Source of the DNA: Chloroflexota bacterium
Lineage (GTDB): Bacteria; Chloroflexota; Dormibacteria; Dormibacterales; Dormibacteraceae
DNA length: 42,002 nt
Direction of reading: 5' to 3'
Assembly (NCBI GenBank): GCA_005881155.1
Contig: VBHN01000074.1
Location: 1 to 42,002 of the forward strand
The notes under the pieces were generated by a model. That model was not told the origin of the DNA and made no database searches. It saw only the letters and a program-made list of their open reading frames with translations. Both the position numbers and the translations under genes were made by a program. This document shows positions 26,295 to 33,800 of this stretch, piece after piece (position 1 is the stretch's first letter; each line of letters opens with the position of its first letter).

Positions 26295-27413
26295 TCAGTC
26301 CAGGTTGATCGCCTGGCGGAGCTTGTCGAAGAAGCCCTTGGACACCTTCTCGGGCTTTCCCGTCAGACCGCCCACCTGCTTGAGCAACTGCTTCTGCGCG
26401 GTGCTGAGGTCCTTCGGCACCACGACCTGCGCGACAACGAACTGGTCTCCCCGACGGCCGGTGCGGACGTGAGGCAGGCCCTTGCCGGAGAGTCGGAAGG
26501 TCTGCCCGTACTGCGTTCCGGGCGGGATCGACACCTCGACCGGCCCGTCCACGGTCGGCACCTCGATGCGGTCGCCGAGGGCGGCCTGGACCATGTTGAG
26601 CTTCAGCTCGTAAACGACGTCCTGGTCACGCCGCCCCAGCTGCGGATGCTCTTTAACGCGGATCACGACGTAGAGGTCGCCAGGTGCTCCACCCCGCACC
26701 CCAGCCTCACCTTCGCCGGTAAGACGGATCTGCGATCCGGTGTCGACGCCGGCGGGAATGCGCAGCTTCAGGCGGCGGGTCTTCTCCAGCCGACCCTGAC
26801 CCCGGCACTCCGAGCACGGCTGCCGGACGATCCGGCCCTGCCCCTGGCAGGAAGGGCAGCTGACCACGTTCACGACCTGGCCGAAGATCGACTGCGCGGC
26901 GCGGCGCACCTGGCCGCTGCCGCCGCAGGTGGTACAGGTCTCGACGGAGGTTCCGGGCTGGGCCCCGTTGCCCGAGCACTTCTCGCAGGTGACCAGGCGG
27001 GGCACCTCGATCTCCTTCTCCGAGCCCAGGTAGGCCTCTTCGAAGGCGATCGTCAGGTCGTACCGGAGATCCGAGCCGCGGGTGTTGCGGGACTGACCCC
27101 GGCCCCCGAAGCCGCTTCCGAAGAAGGCGTCGAAGATGTCGCCAAATCCAAAACCTTCAAACCCCTGGCCGAACCCGGCTCCGTTACCGACCCCGGCGTG
27201 GCCGAACATGTCATAGGAGCGCCGGCGTTCCGGGTCCGAGAGCACCTGGTAGGCCTCGGCTGCCGCTTTGAAACGGGATTCCGCCTCCGGGTTCCCAGGA
27301 TTGCGATCCGGATGCAGCTCCATCGCGAGCTTCCGAAAGGAACGCTTGAGCTCCTCCGGAGCGCAGTCCCGGGCTACACCCAGGATCTCGTAGTAGTCCC
27401 GCTTAATCGCCAA
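26295..27413 (-). CDS. dnaJ: Chaperone protein DnaJ (type I)
   Basis: The 372-residue co-chaperone has the J domain with HPD (MELHPDRNPGN), a Gly/Phe-rich linker (GQGFEGFGFGDIF), four zinc-binding CxxCxGxG repeats (CEKCSGNG, CTTCGGSG, CPSCQGQG, CSECRGQG) and the C-terminal substrate-binding domain. It stimulates DnaK ATPase. Its start overlaps the end of grpE by 11 nt, leaving no room for dnaK, which normally lies between them. Confidence 0.97.
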   Translation of the reverse strand: MAIKRDYYEILGVARDCAPEELKRSFRKLAMELHPDRNPGNPEAESRFKAAAEAYQVLSDPERRRSYDMFGHAGVGNGAGFGQGFEGFGFGDIFDAFFGSGFGGRGQSRNTRGSDLRYDLTIAFEEAYLGSEKEIEVPRLVTCEKCSGNGAQPGTSVETCTTCGGSGQVRRAAQSIFGQVVNVVSCPSCQGQGRIVRQPCSECRGQGRLEKTRRLKLRIPAGVDTGSQIRLTGEGEAGVRGGAPGDLYVVIRVKEHPQLGRRDQDVVYELKLNMVQAALGDRIEVPTVDGPVEVSIPPGTQYGQTFRLSGKGLPHVRTGRRGDQFVVAQVVVPKDLSTAQKQLLKQVGGLTGKPEKVSKGFFDKLRQAINLD

Positions 27414-27882
27414 CCGGCCGCGCCACCCTGACCAGTGCCGGCCGGACCACTCGGTCGTGGAGGCGATAACCCTTGCGGATCTCGGTCACGACGGTGTCCT
27501 CCGGGTGCTCGTCGGAATCCTCGTGGCCGATCGCTTCGTGCTCGGTGGGGTCGAAGGGACGTCCCACCGCCTCGATGGGAACCACCCCATAGGCGGCGAG
27601 CAGGTCGTCGAGCTGTTGAAGGGTCAGCTGAAATCCCTTCAGCCAGGCCTCCTCGACACCCTCGGGCGCGGAATCGAGCACGCGGTGGAGATTGTCAACG
27701 ACCGGGAGGAGCTTGCCGATGAGCTCCGCGTTGGCCTGCTTCTGGGCGTCCGCCTGGTCCTGCCGAACACGTTTTTTGTAGTTGTCGAAGTCCGCCGCGA
27801 GCCGGAGGTAGCGTTTGGAGGCCTCTTCAGCCTCGGCTTCGAGCTGCTCGATCCTGGTTCGCAAGTTGGTGGTGGTGGCCAT
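27403..27882 (-). CDS. grpE: Nucleotide exchange factor GrpE
   Basis: The 159-residue protein has the N-terminal coiled coil (RIEQLEAEAEEASKRYLRLAADFDNYKKR) and the C-terminal beta domain with PFDPTEHEAIG and VTEIRKGYRLHDRVVRPALVRV, both diagnostic. GrpE releases ADP from DnaK. It follows hrcA by 62 nt and overlaps dnaJ. No clear ribosome-binding site precedes the ATG. Confidence 0.96.
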   Translation of the reverse strand: MATTTNLRTRIEQLEAEAEEASKRYLRLAADFDNYKKRVRQDQADAQKQANAELIGKLLPVVDNLHRVLDSAPEGVEEAWLKGFQLTLQQLDDLLAAYGVVPIEAVGRPFDPTEHEAIGHEDSDEHPEDTVVTEIRKGYRLHDRVVRPALVRVARPVGD

Positions 27883-27944
27883 CTCGGTTGGTCTAATTCT
27901 TACCGGGATTCCGGCGACCTAATCTTCTTGCCGGCGAGATCGGT

Positions 27945-28961
27945 TCAGGCGCTCATCTCCGCCATCCTCTCGCTGGCCGCCCTCGCGACCGCGCCGAGGC
28001 GCCCCACGATCTGCCCGTACTGCATCCGCGTCGGGCCGACGACGCCCAGCGTCCCCTTGAGCCGGCCGGAGGGCCCATAGGTGGTGAGCGCCACGGTGCA
28101 GGAGCGGAGCTGCTCGGTGCCGTTTTCAGATCCGATCACGACCTGGAGGTCGGACTCGCCGATCAACTCCCGTAGCAGGGCGGAGAGGTGCCGGCTCTCT
28201 TCAAGAATCTCCAGGACCTCCTGCAGGCGGTTCGCGTCGCTGAACTCGGGCTGCTTGAGGAGGTTGCGGACGCCATCGTGAACGACCAGCGTCTCCGCTC
28301 CCTGCTCGAACTTGTCGAGCAGGTCGAGGATTCTCTCCAGCACCTCGCGCTCAGGACCCGCGGACAGCTCGGTGACGCGCTTGGCGATCCCATCGCGGTC
28401 CCTTCCGGAGAGATCGGCAAGGATCCGGTGGGCCAATTCGGTAAGCGCGCCCTGGCCGATCGCCTGGCTGAACTCCAGCACCTGCTGCCGGAGAAGGTTG
28501 CCCTCCATCAGGAGGATCAGGAGGACGGCCTGCGGCTCGAGCGAGACCAGGTCAAGGTGCTTCAACCGCGCCCGGGAACCATGTGGAGCCGTCACCACCG
28601 AGGCGTTTTGGGTCACGGTCGCGACCACCATCGCGACCCGCTCCACGAATGCCTGGCCGTCCGCGGGGGCGGTCCGAATCTGCTCCGTTATGTACTCCGC
28701 AACCTGGGACGACACCGACGCCGACTCCATCAGGAAGTCGACGAAGTAGCGGTAGCCCTGATCGGTGGGAATCCGCCCGGAGGATGTGTGCGGCTGGATC
28801 AGGTAGCCAAGGTCGCCAAGGTTGCTGAGCTCGTTGCGGATGGTCGCGGAGCTCAGGTTGAGGAAGTACCTGCTCGCCAGCACCTGGGACCCCACCGGGA
28901 TGGCGCTCTCGGTGAATTCGTGGACGACCGCCTTCAGGATGGCACGCTTTCGAGGTTCCAT
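27945..28961 (-). CDS. hrcA: Heat-inducible transcriptional repressor HrcA
   Basis: HrcA binds CIRCE and represses chaperone genes until heat or misfolded protein titrates GroE. The winged-helix N-terminus is clear (KRAILKAVVHEFTESAIPVGSQVLA, then LSSATIRNELSNLGDLGYL and SSGRIPTDQGYRYFVD), and the C-terminal domain ends VGPTRMQYGQIVGRLGAVA. The track starts at 29015, but that extension reads through the promoter and CIRCE; ATG at 28961 gives 338 residues. The AGGGAG ribosome-binding site is inside the CIRCE element, so the protein should block its own transcription and perhaps initiation. Confidence 0.96.
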   Translation of the reverse strand: MEPRKRAILKAVVHEFTESAIPVGSQVLASRYFLNLSSATIRNELSNLGDLGYLIQPHTSSGRIPTDQGYRYFVDFLMESASVSSQVAEYITEQIRTAPADGQAFVERVAMVVATVTQNASVVTAPHGSRARLKHLDLVSLEPQAVLLILLMEGNLLRQQVLEFSQAIGQGALTELAHRILADLSGRDRDGIAKRVTELSAGPEREVLERILDLLDKFEQGAETLVVHDGVRNLLKQPEFSDANRLQEVLEILEESRHLSALLRELIGESDLQVVIGSENGTEQLRSCTVALTTYGPSGRLKGTLGVVGPTRMQYGQIVGRLGAVARAASERMAEMSA

Positions 28962-28987
28962 TAGCACTCCCTGGCTTCGAGTGCTAA
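28961..28987 (-). promoter_or_regulatory. CIRCE operator (HrcA binding site)
   Basis: TTAGCACTC, a 9-nt spacer and GAGTGCTAA match the CIRCE consensus without mismatch. On the minus strand the last A of the right arm is the first base of the hrcA ATG, and the hrcA ribosome-binding site overlaps spacer and right arm. Confidence 0.97.
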
Positions 28988-29015
28988 TCGTACTGGACCC
29001 AGCGGGGGGCGCCAA
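28987..29015 (-). promoter_or_regulatory. Promoter of hrcA-grpE-dnaJ
   Basis: The minus strand reads TTGGCG, 17 nt, TACGAT, a good sigma-A promoter whose -10 shares its final T with the first base of CIRCE. The start of transcription would fall inside the operator, leaving a leader of about 20 nt. Confidence 0.7.
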
Positions 29016-29061
29016 CCGGCGCGACCACTCGTCAATGGTCCACCTATTACAATCAGTAAAA

Positions 29062-30315
29062 GTGATAGGAGAGGCGCATAAAACAGGGCCTCTCCGAATT
29101 GGCCTGCTGACCTACAGGGGCAATCCGCACTCAGGCGGCCAGGGCGTCTACGTTCGCGAGCTCTCAACCGCCCTGGCCGGGCTCGGTCACCAGGTCACCG
29201 TCTTCTCTGGCCAGCCTTACCCGGAGCTCACACCTGGAGTCCCCCTGGTCAAGCTTCCGAGCCTCGACCTGTACCGGCCGGAAGATCCTTTCCGGCGGAG
29301 CCGGCCGTTTGCGGATCCGATCGACCTCCTCGAGTTCGGGATCATGTGCAGCGCCGGCTTTCCAGAGCCTTTGACCTTCAGCCTCCGCGCCTGGCGCCAC
29401 CTGCAGCGCTTACGGCCCGACGCCCTGGACATCGTCCACGACAACCAGTGCCTCGGCTACGGGCTGCTGGCCCTCGATCGACGCGTCCCGGTGATCGCGA
29501 CCGTGCATCACCCGATCGTCGTGGACGCTCGCTTCGAGAGGGTTGGCGCATCCACGGCGCGCAGGATCGGCCTGCGGCGCTGGTACGCATTCACCCGAAT
29601 GCAAGGGCGCGTGGCCCGCCGTCTGCGCCGGCTGATAACTGTTTCTGGAGCCTCCAGGGCCGGGATCGTGAAGGAATTCCGGGTCTCAACCGAGCGCGTC
29701 GCGGTGGTGCCAAACGGAGTCGACGCCGAGCGTTTCCGGCCCCTGGCCAGCAGCAGGCGGGTCGCGGGCAGGATCCTGGCAACAGCGAGCGCTGACATGC
29801 CGATGAAGGGCCTCCGGCCACTGCTCGAGGCGGTGGCGCGTGTGCGGGCAACCCGCGCTGCGGAGCTGATCGTCGTGGGCAAGCCCAAAGCCAACGGATC
29901 GATCTCCTCCCTACTCGACGACCTCGGCATCCGTGACTCGGTCAAGTTCCTGAACGGAATCCACGCGGAGGACCTGGTGCGCCTTTATGCCGAGGCTGCG
30001 GTGGCGGTGGTCCCCTCCCTGTACGAGGGCTTCTCCCTGCCGGCCGTGGAGGCGATGGCATGTGCCGTGCCCCTGGTGACCACCACGGGAGGGGCCTTGC
30101 CGGAGGTGGTCGGGAAAGACGGCGAGGCGGCCTTGCTCGTACCGCCAGGCGACGCCCGGGCGCTGGCCACCGCCATCAACAGGGTCCTCGAGGACGCATC
30201 CCTCGGCCGCCGGCTCGGCACCGCTGGTCGCCGCCGGGTGCTCGACAGGTTCAGCTGGCGAAGGACCGCCGAGCTTACGGCGGACCAATATCGAGGCGTC
30301 CTTTCCGGGTGCTGA
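29062..30315 (+). CDS. Glycosyltransferase family 4
   Basis: The GT-B enzyme begins its first Rossmann domain at LRIGLLTYRGNPHSGGQGVYV and has the donor-binding half with PNGVDAERFRP, VPSLYEGFSLPAVEAMACAVPLVTT and the EX7E-type acid region, as in retaining GT4 enzymes. The track start lies in hrcA antisense. I prefer GTG at 29062, since a -10-like TACAAT ends 8 nt before it (leaderless); ATG at 29035 is the alternative. The product is 417 residues. Its end overlaps the methyltransferase start by 7 nt, forming a three-gene plus-strand unit that is divergent from hrcA. Substrates are unknown. Confidence 0.85.
   Translation: MIGEAHKTGPLRIGLLTYRGNPHSGGQGVYVRELSTALAGLGHQVTVFSGQPYPELTPGVPLVKLPSLDLYRPEDPFRRSRPFADPIDLLEFGIMCSAGFPEPLTFSLRAWRHLQRLRPDALDIVHDNQCLGYGLLALDRRVPVIATVHHPIVVDARFERVGASTARRIGLRRWYAFTRMQGRVARRLRRLITVSGASRAGIVKEFRVSTERVAVVPNGVDAERFRPLASSRRVAGRILATASADMPMKGLRPLLEAVARVRATRAAELIVVGKPKANGSISSLLDDLGIRDSVKFLNGIHAEDLVRLYAEAAVAVVPSLYEGFSLPAVEAMACAVPLVTTTGGALPEVVGKDGEAALLVPPGDARALATAINRVLEDASLGRRLGTAGRRRVLDRFSWRRTAELTADQYRGVLSGC
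29068..29095 (+). repeat. Inverted repeat at the 5' end of the glycosyltransferase gene
   Basis: GGAGAGGC and GCCTCTCC are perfect 8-bp arms with a 12-nt A-rich loop. It overlaps the first codons if the GTG at 29062 is used. It could be an RNA hairpin affecting translation or an operator in the divergent region with hrcA. Confidence 0.5.
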
Positions 30316-31019
30316 CGATCGACTTCGACAGACTCCGGCTGGAGCCGGGAGACAGGCTCCTGGACGTCGGGGCAGGCACCGGCAGGCACAGCTTCGAAGG
30401 GCTACGGCGAGGCGCCGACGTTGTCGCACTCGACCTCGACCAGGGCGACCTTGGCAGCGCCGAAGCGACCCTGGTGGCGATGGCGGAGGCGGGCGAGTCG
30501 CACCCGGCGGGACGGAGCCAGACGCTGGTGGCGGATGCGCTCTGCCTGCCCTTTGCTGACGGTACTTTCGACGCGGTGATCGCCTCTGAGGTCCTCGAAC
30601 ACATCGGCGACGACGAGCGCGCTATCGCAGAGATCAGCCGGGTGCTCAAGCCCGGCGGGCGCCTCGCGGTCAGCGTTCCGCGCTGGTATCCCGAGCGAAT
30701 CTGTTGGGCGATCTCGCGCGAATACCACAGCAATGCGGGAGGCCACGTGCGCATCTACCGCGGCCGGGAGCTGCGCCAACAGCTGGAGCGCGCGAGGTTG
30801 AAGGTTGTCGGCTCACATCACGCACATGCGCTCCATTCACCCTACTGGTGGCTTCGCTGCTGGTTCGGAGTCCGCGATGAGCGGCGCCTGATACCGCGTT
30901 TGTACCATCGCCTGCTGGTCTGGGACATCTCTCGCCGGCCTTTGGTCACCCGCCTGGCCGAGCGGGTCCTGAATCCCCTGCTTGGCAAGAGTCTTGTGCT
31001 CTATCTAGAGAAGCGGTGA
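30309..31019 (+). CDS. Class I SAM-dependent methyltransferase
   Basis: This 236-residue enzyme has motif I DRLLDVGAGTGRHSFEGLRRG, an acidic post-motif (VVALDLDQGDL), motif II-like LPFADGTFDAVIASEVLEHI and LKPGGRLAVSVP, the UbiE/type-11 methyltransferase pattern. The track start at 30060 is inside the glycosyltransferase; GTG at 30309 overlaps its stop by 7 nt and begins VLTIDFDRLRLEPGD. The C-terminal half contains a basic and aromatic-rich region (HSPYWWLRCWFG) that might contact membrane or a lipid-linked acceptor; that is speculative. Confidence 0.87.
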   Translation: MLTIDFDRLRLEPGDRLLDVGAGTGRHSFEGLRRGADVVALDLDQGDLGSAEATLVAMAEAGESHPAGRSQTLVADALCLPFADGTFDAVIASEVLEHIGDDERAIAEISRVLKPGGRLAVSVPRWYPERICWAISREYHSNAGGHVRIYRGRELRQQLERARLKVVGSHHAHALHSPYWWLRCWFGVRDERRLIPRLYHRLLVWDISRRPLVTRLAERVLNPLLGKSLVLYLEKR

Positions 31020-31023
31020 CGGC

Positions 31024-32052
31024 TTGATCTCGAGCCTCCCCGAGGACGTCGGCCTCACGACCGCGGAGGCGGGCGAGAGCGCTGCCTGGATCGCGGGCTT
31101 GCAGACCGACAGTGGCGCCATCCCCTGGGAGGCGTCTCGACACGTCGACACCTGGAACCACGTCGAAGCTGCGATGGGTCTCGACGCTGGCGGCCTTCAC
31201 GATGCCGCCGCGCGTGCCTACGAGTGGCTCCGCACGAGCCAACGCAGAGACGGATCCTGGTTTGCCGGCTATCGAGGCGGCAACGCCTGTGATCGAAGCG
31301 TCGACGTCAACTTCTGCGGCTACGTCGCCGCCGGTGTCTGGCATCACTACCTCTCGACCCGCGACTGCGACTTTCTCAGTCGCCTCTGGCCCTGTGTTGA
31401 GGCGGCCGTCGGCTTCGTCCTGTCGCAACAGGCCGCTGACGGCACCGTCAATTGGGCCATCGACAGGAAGGGAACGCCCTGGCCCCAAGCACTGTTGAGC
31501 TCCTGCTCCTCGATCTTCATGAGCATTGGCTCCGCGCTCGCCATCTCGTCGGTGCTGGGCCGTGAGCGGCTTGCCTGGGAGTCGGGACTCCGGAAGCTGG
31601 GCCAGGCAATCCGGGAGCGGCCGGATAACTTCCTGCCGAAAGAACGCTATTCGATGGACTGGTACTACCCCGTCCTGGTGGGCGCGCTCGATGCGAAGGA
31701 GAGCCAAGGCCGCATCGAGTCCGGTTGGGACACCTTCGTGGTCGAGGGCCTGGGTGTGAGATGCGTTGCGGACCGGCCCTGGGTCACCGTGGCCGAGACC
31801 TGCGAACTGGTCATCGCGCTAACAACCCTGGGTTGGCATGGCGAGGCTGCGCGCCTCTTCGAATGGACGCGCGAGCTTCGCTGCCCGTCCGGTGCCTACT
31901 GGACCGGGGTCACGATCGAGGAACGGACGCCGTGGCCGGTCGAGAAGACCACCTGGACGGCCGGCGCCGTCCTGCTGGCCTCGGGCGCGCTCAGCGGTGA
32001 CAGTGCCGTAGCGGCACTGTTCAGGTCACGCAATCCGGCGCAGGACCCTTAG
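31024..32052 (+). CDS. Alpha/alpha-toroid protein (terpene-cyclase/prenyltransferase-like)
   Basis: The 342-residue protein starts with TTG 4 nt after the methyltransferase stop. It contains repeated helix-hairpin units with QW-like ends: IAGLQTDSGAIPW, RTSQRRDGSWFAGY, VLSQQAADGTVNWAI and LRCPSGAYWTG, which suggests an (alpha/alpha)6 toroid. Actinobacterial homologues with a GAIPW...HVEAAM pattern are usually labelled prenyltransferase or squalene-cyclase-like. The DXDD motif of squalene-hopene cyclase is not present, so catalysis of cyclisation is doubtful. Operon context with a glycosyltransferase and methyltransferase suggests a role in making or modifying a glycolipid or polysaccharide. 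Its end overlaps the convergent methyltransferase by 27 nt. Confidence 0.75.
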   Translation: MISSLPEDVGLTTAEAGESAAWIAGLQTDSGAIPWEASRHVDTWNHVEAAMGLDAGGLHDAAARAYEWLRTSQRRDGSWFAGYRGGNACDRSVDVNFCGYVAAGVWHHYLSTRDCDFLSRLWPCVEAAVGFVLSQQAADGTVNWAIDRKGTPWPQALLSSCSSIFMSIGSALAISSVLGRERLAWESGLRKLGQAIRERPDNFLPKERYSMDWYYPVLVGALDAKESQGRIESGWDTFVVEGLGVRCVADRPWVTVAETCELVIALTTLGWHGEAARLFEWTRELRCPSGAYWTGVTIEERTPWPVEKTTWTAGAVLLASGALSGDSAVAALFRSRNPAQDP

Positions 32053-32643
32053 GCTCGCCTCCTCGACGAGCGGCTCGAAGGCCCCGCTTGCCAGCGCTTC
32101 GGTGAAGATCAGGAAGGGTGCTCCGCCCCCGTCGGCTGGATCCGGGAAGACATCGTGGATGGCCAGGATCCCGCCGGCGATGAGGTGCGGAGACCAGCCC
32201 TGGAAGTCGGCGCGAACGGACTCCTCCGTGTGACTCCCATCGATGAAAACCAGGCCAAGCGGTGTCCTCCAGTAGGTCGAAACGGTGCCCGACCGAGCGA
32301 CGATGATGACGACCTCCTCATCCAGGCCCGCTTCGGCGAGGGTGACGCGGAGGGCGGGCAGGCTGTCGATCCGCCCGTCCGGACCGACCAGCCCGGGTTC
32401 GTAGTAATCCTGCCCCGGCTGCTGTTCCTCGGACCCGCGGTGATGGTCGATGGTGTATAGAACCGTCCGGCATTCGCGAGCCGCCGCGCCGAGGTATACA
32501 GCCGACTTGCCGCAGTAGCTGCCGACCTCCAGGAGGGGGCCCACCTGGCCGCCGATCAGGCCCGCCCCGTGGAGGGCCAAGCCTTCCGACGGGAGCAGGA
32601 AGCCTCGGGCGGCCTCCCCCTGGCGCCGAAGCGTCGGGTCCAC
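32026..32643 (-). CDS. Class I SAM methyltransferase (macrocin-O-methyltransferase-like)
   Basis: The 205-residue protein has motif I GPLLEVGSYCGKSAVYLG, an acidic strand YTIDHHRGSEEQQ, and FIDGSHTEESVRADFQGW followed by GGILAIHDVFPDP, the pattern of the TylF/CmcI-type methyltransferases, where DG-H and HD coordinate a metal. GTG at 32643 is 8 nt after the hemW stop, so it belongs to the lepA-hemW minus-strand unit even though it is convergent with, and functionally could relate to, the toroid cassette. The acceptor is unknown. Confidence 0.83.
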   Translation of the reverse strand: MDPTLRRQGEAARGFLLPSEGLALHGAGLIGGQVGPLLEVGSYCGKSAVYLGAAARECRTVLYTIDHHRGSEEQQPGQDYYEPGLVGPDGRIDSLPALRVTLAEAGLDEEVVIIVARSGTVSTYWRTPLGLVFIDGSHTEESVRADFQGWSPHLIAGGILAIHDVFPDPADGGGAPFLIFTEALASGAFEPLVEEASLRVLRRIA

Positions 32644-32651
32644 CCGTCCTG

Positions 32652-33800
32652 TTAGAGAACGGCCAGCGCGATCTGGTTGTGGAGGTCGAGACCGCGCTCC
32701 GTGGGATGAACCCGGTTGGCCAGCCTTGCGATCAAGCCCGCTTCCTCGAGGTCAGCCAGCTCGGTCTCGAACCCGTGCGGTGGTTCGAGACCGTCGACGG
32801 TCCGCAGCCCCAGCATGATCTGCTCGGCCCTGGCCTTTCGCGGGTCGAGATCCTCGCCGTCCTCCACGAAAGAGGTTGAGGAGATGTACTCCTGCGGTCG
32901 CGACCAGTTCCACCAGCGTCGAGCCGATTCTCCGGAGCGAGCGTAAGAATGAGCCCCACAGCCGGCGCCGTACACCGGCCGGCATTGCCAGTAGGACCGG
33001 TTGTGCCTGGATTCGAAGCCCGGCCGGCTCCAGCTCGAGACCTCGTAACGACGGTAGCCGGCGCCAATGAGCACGGACCGGCACCTCTCGAGGAACTGCC
33101 AGGCGACGTCGACGTCGACGGGAGGTAGCTGGCCGCGGGTCAGGCGGCGGTGGAGCAGCGTCCCCGGCTCGATCGTCAGGCAATAGCAGGAGAGGTGCTC
33201 GGGGTTCAGCTCGAGCGCTTGTGACAGGGTGTGCTCCCACGCGGCCAGCGTCTGGAAGGGCACGGCGTAGATCAGGTCGAGGCTCAGATTTGTGAACCCG
33301 GCTTCGCGCGCTTGGCCGACGGCCCGCCGGGCTTGCGCTCCGTCCGTCCGCCTTTCCAGGACCGCCAAGGCTCGAGGGTCGAATCCCTGGACGCCGATGC
33401 TCAGACGGTTCACTCCGGCTTGGCGCCAGGTCTCGAGTTTCGCTGGATCGGTCGACGCGGGGTTGGCCTCGAGCGTGATCTCGGCGCCGGCTTCGACCTC
33501 GAAGAGGGACCGGATCCGATCCAGAAGTCCCCCGATGGCCGCCGCCGGCAGGAGGCTGGGCGTGCCACCACCGAAATAGACCGTAGCCAAGGGCCCGAAG
33601 GAATGACGCTCGGCGGCGCAGCCAAGCTCTCGTTCGAGAGCCTCCACGTAAGGCTGCATCAAGCCATCGAGGCCGGCGTAGGCGTTGAAGTCGCAGTAAC
33701 CACACTTGTGCCGGCAAAACGGTAGGTGGACGTAGAGGTGATGGAAACGTTCGTTGTTAAGGACGTCGCCGGCGGCTGGATCGGGCCCGGACAGTGTCAT
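32652..33800 (-). CDS. hemW: HemW (radical SAM heme chaperone, HemN-like)
   Basis: The 382-residue radical SAM protein carries the cluster motif in HLPFCRHKCGYCDF (Cys29, Cys33, Cys36), where the fourth Cys of true HemN is replaced by Phe, which identifies HemW, a heme chaperone, rather than coproporphyrinogen dehydrogenase. Further motifs are YFGGGTPSLL, NRLSIGVQGFD and SLDLIYAVPFQT. The C-terminal HemN_C part is somewhat short between GLRTVDGLEPP and the next helix. Its ATG overlaps the pepF stop as ATGA. Confidence 0.93.
   Translation of the reverse strand: MTLSGPDPAAGDVLNNERFHHLYVHLPFCRHKCGYCDFNAYAGLDGLMQPYVEALERELGCAAERHSFGPLATVYFGGGTPSLLPAAAIGGLLDRIRSLFEVEAGAEITLEANPASTDPAKLETWRQAGVNRLSIGVQGFDPRALAVLERRTDGAQARRAVGQAREAGFTNLSLDLIYAVPFQTLAAWEHTLSQALELNPEHLSCYCLTIEPGTLLHRRLTRGQLPPVDVDVAWQFLERCRSVLIGAGYRRYEVSSWSRPGFESRHNRSYWQCRPVYGAGCGAHSYARSGESARRWWNWSRPQEYISSTSFVEDGEDLDPRKARAEQIMLGLRTVDGLEPPHGFETELADLEEAGLIARLANRVHPTERGLDLHNQIALAVL

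Noticed and set aside
28962-29015. N-terminal extension of HrcA
   Set aside because: It reads through the -35/-10 promoter and the CIRCE operator; the ATG at 28961 has an embedded ribosome-binding site and matches the family start.
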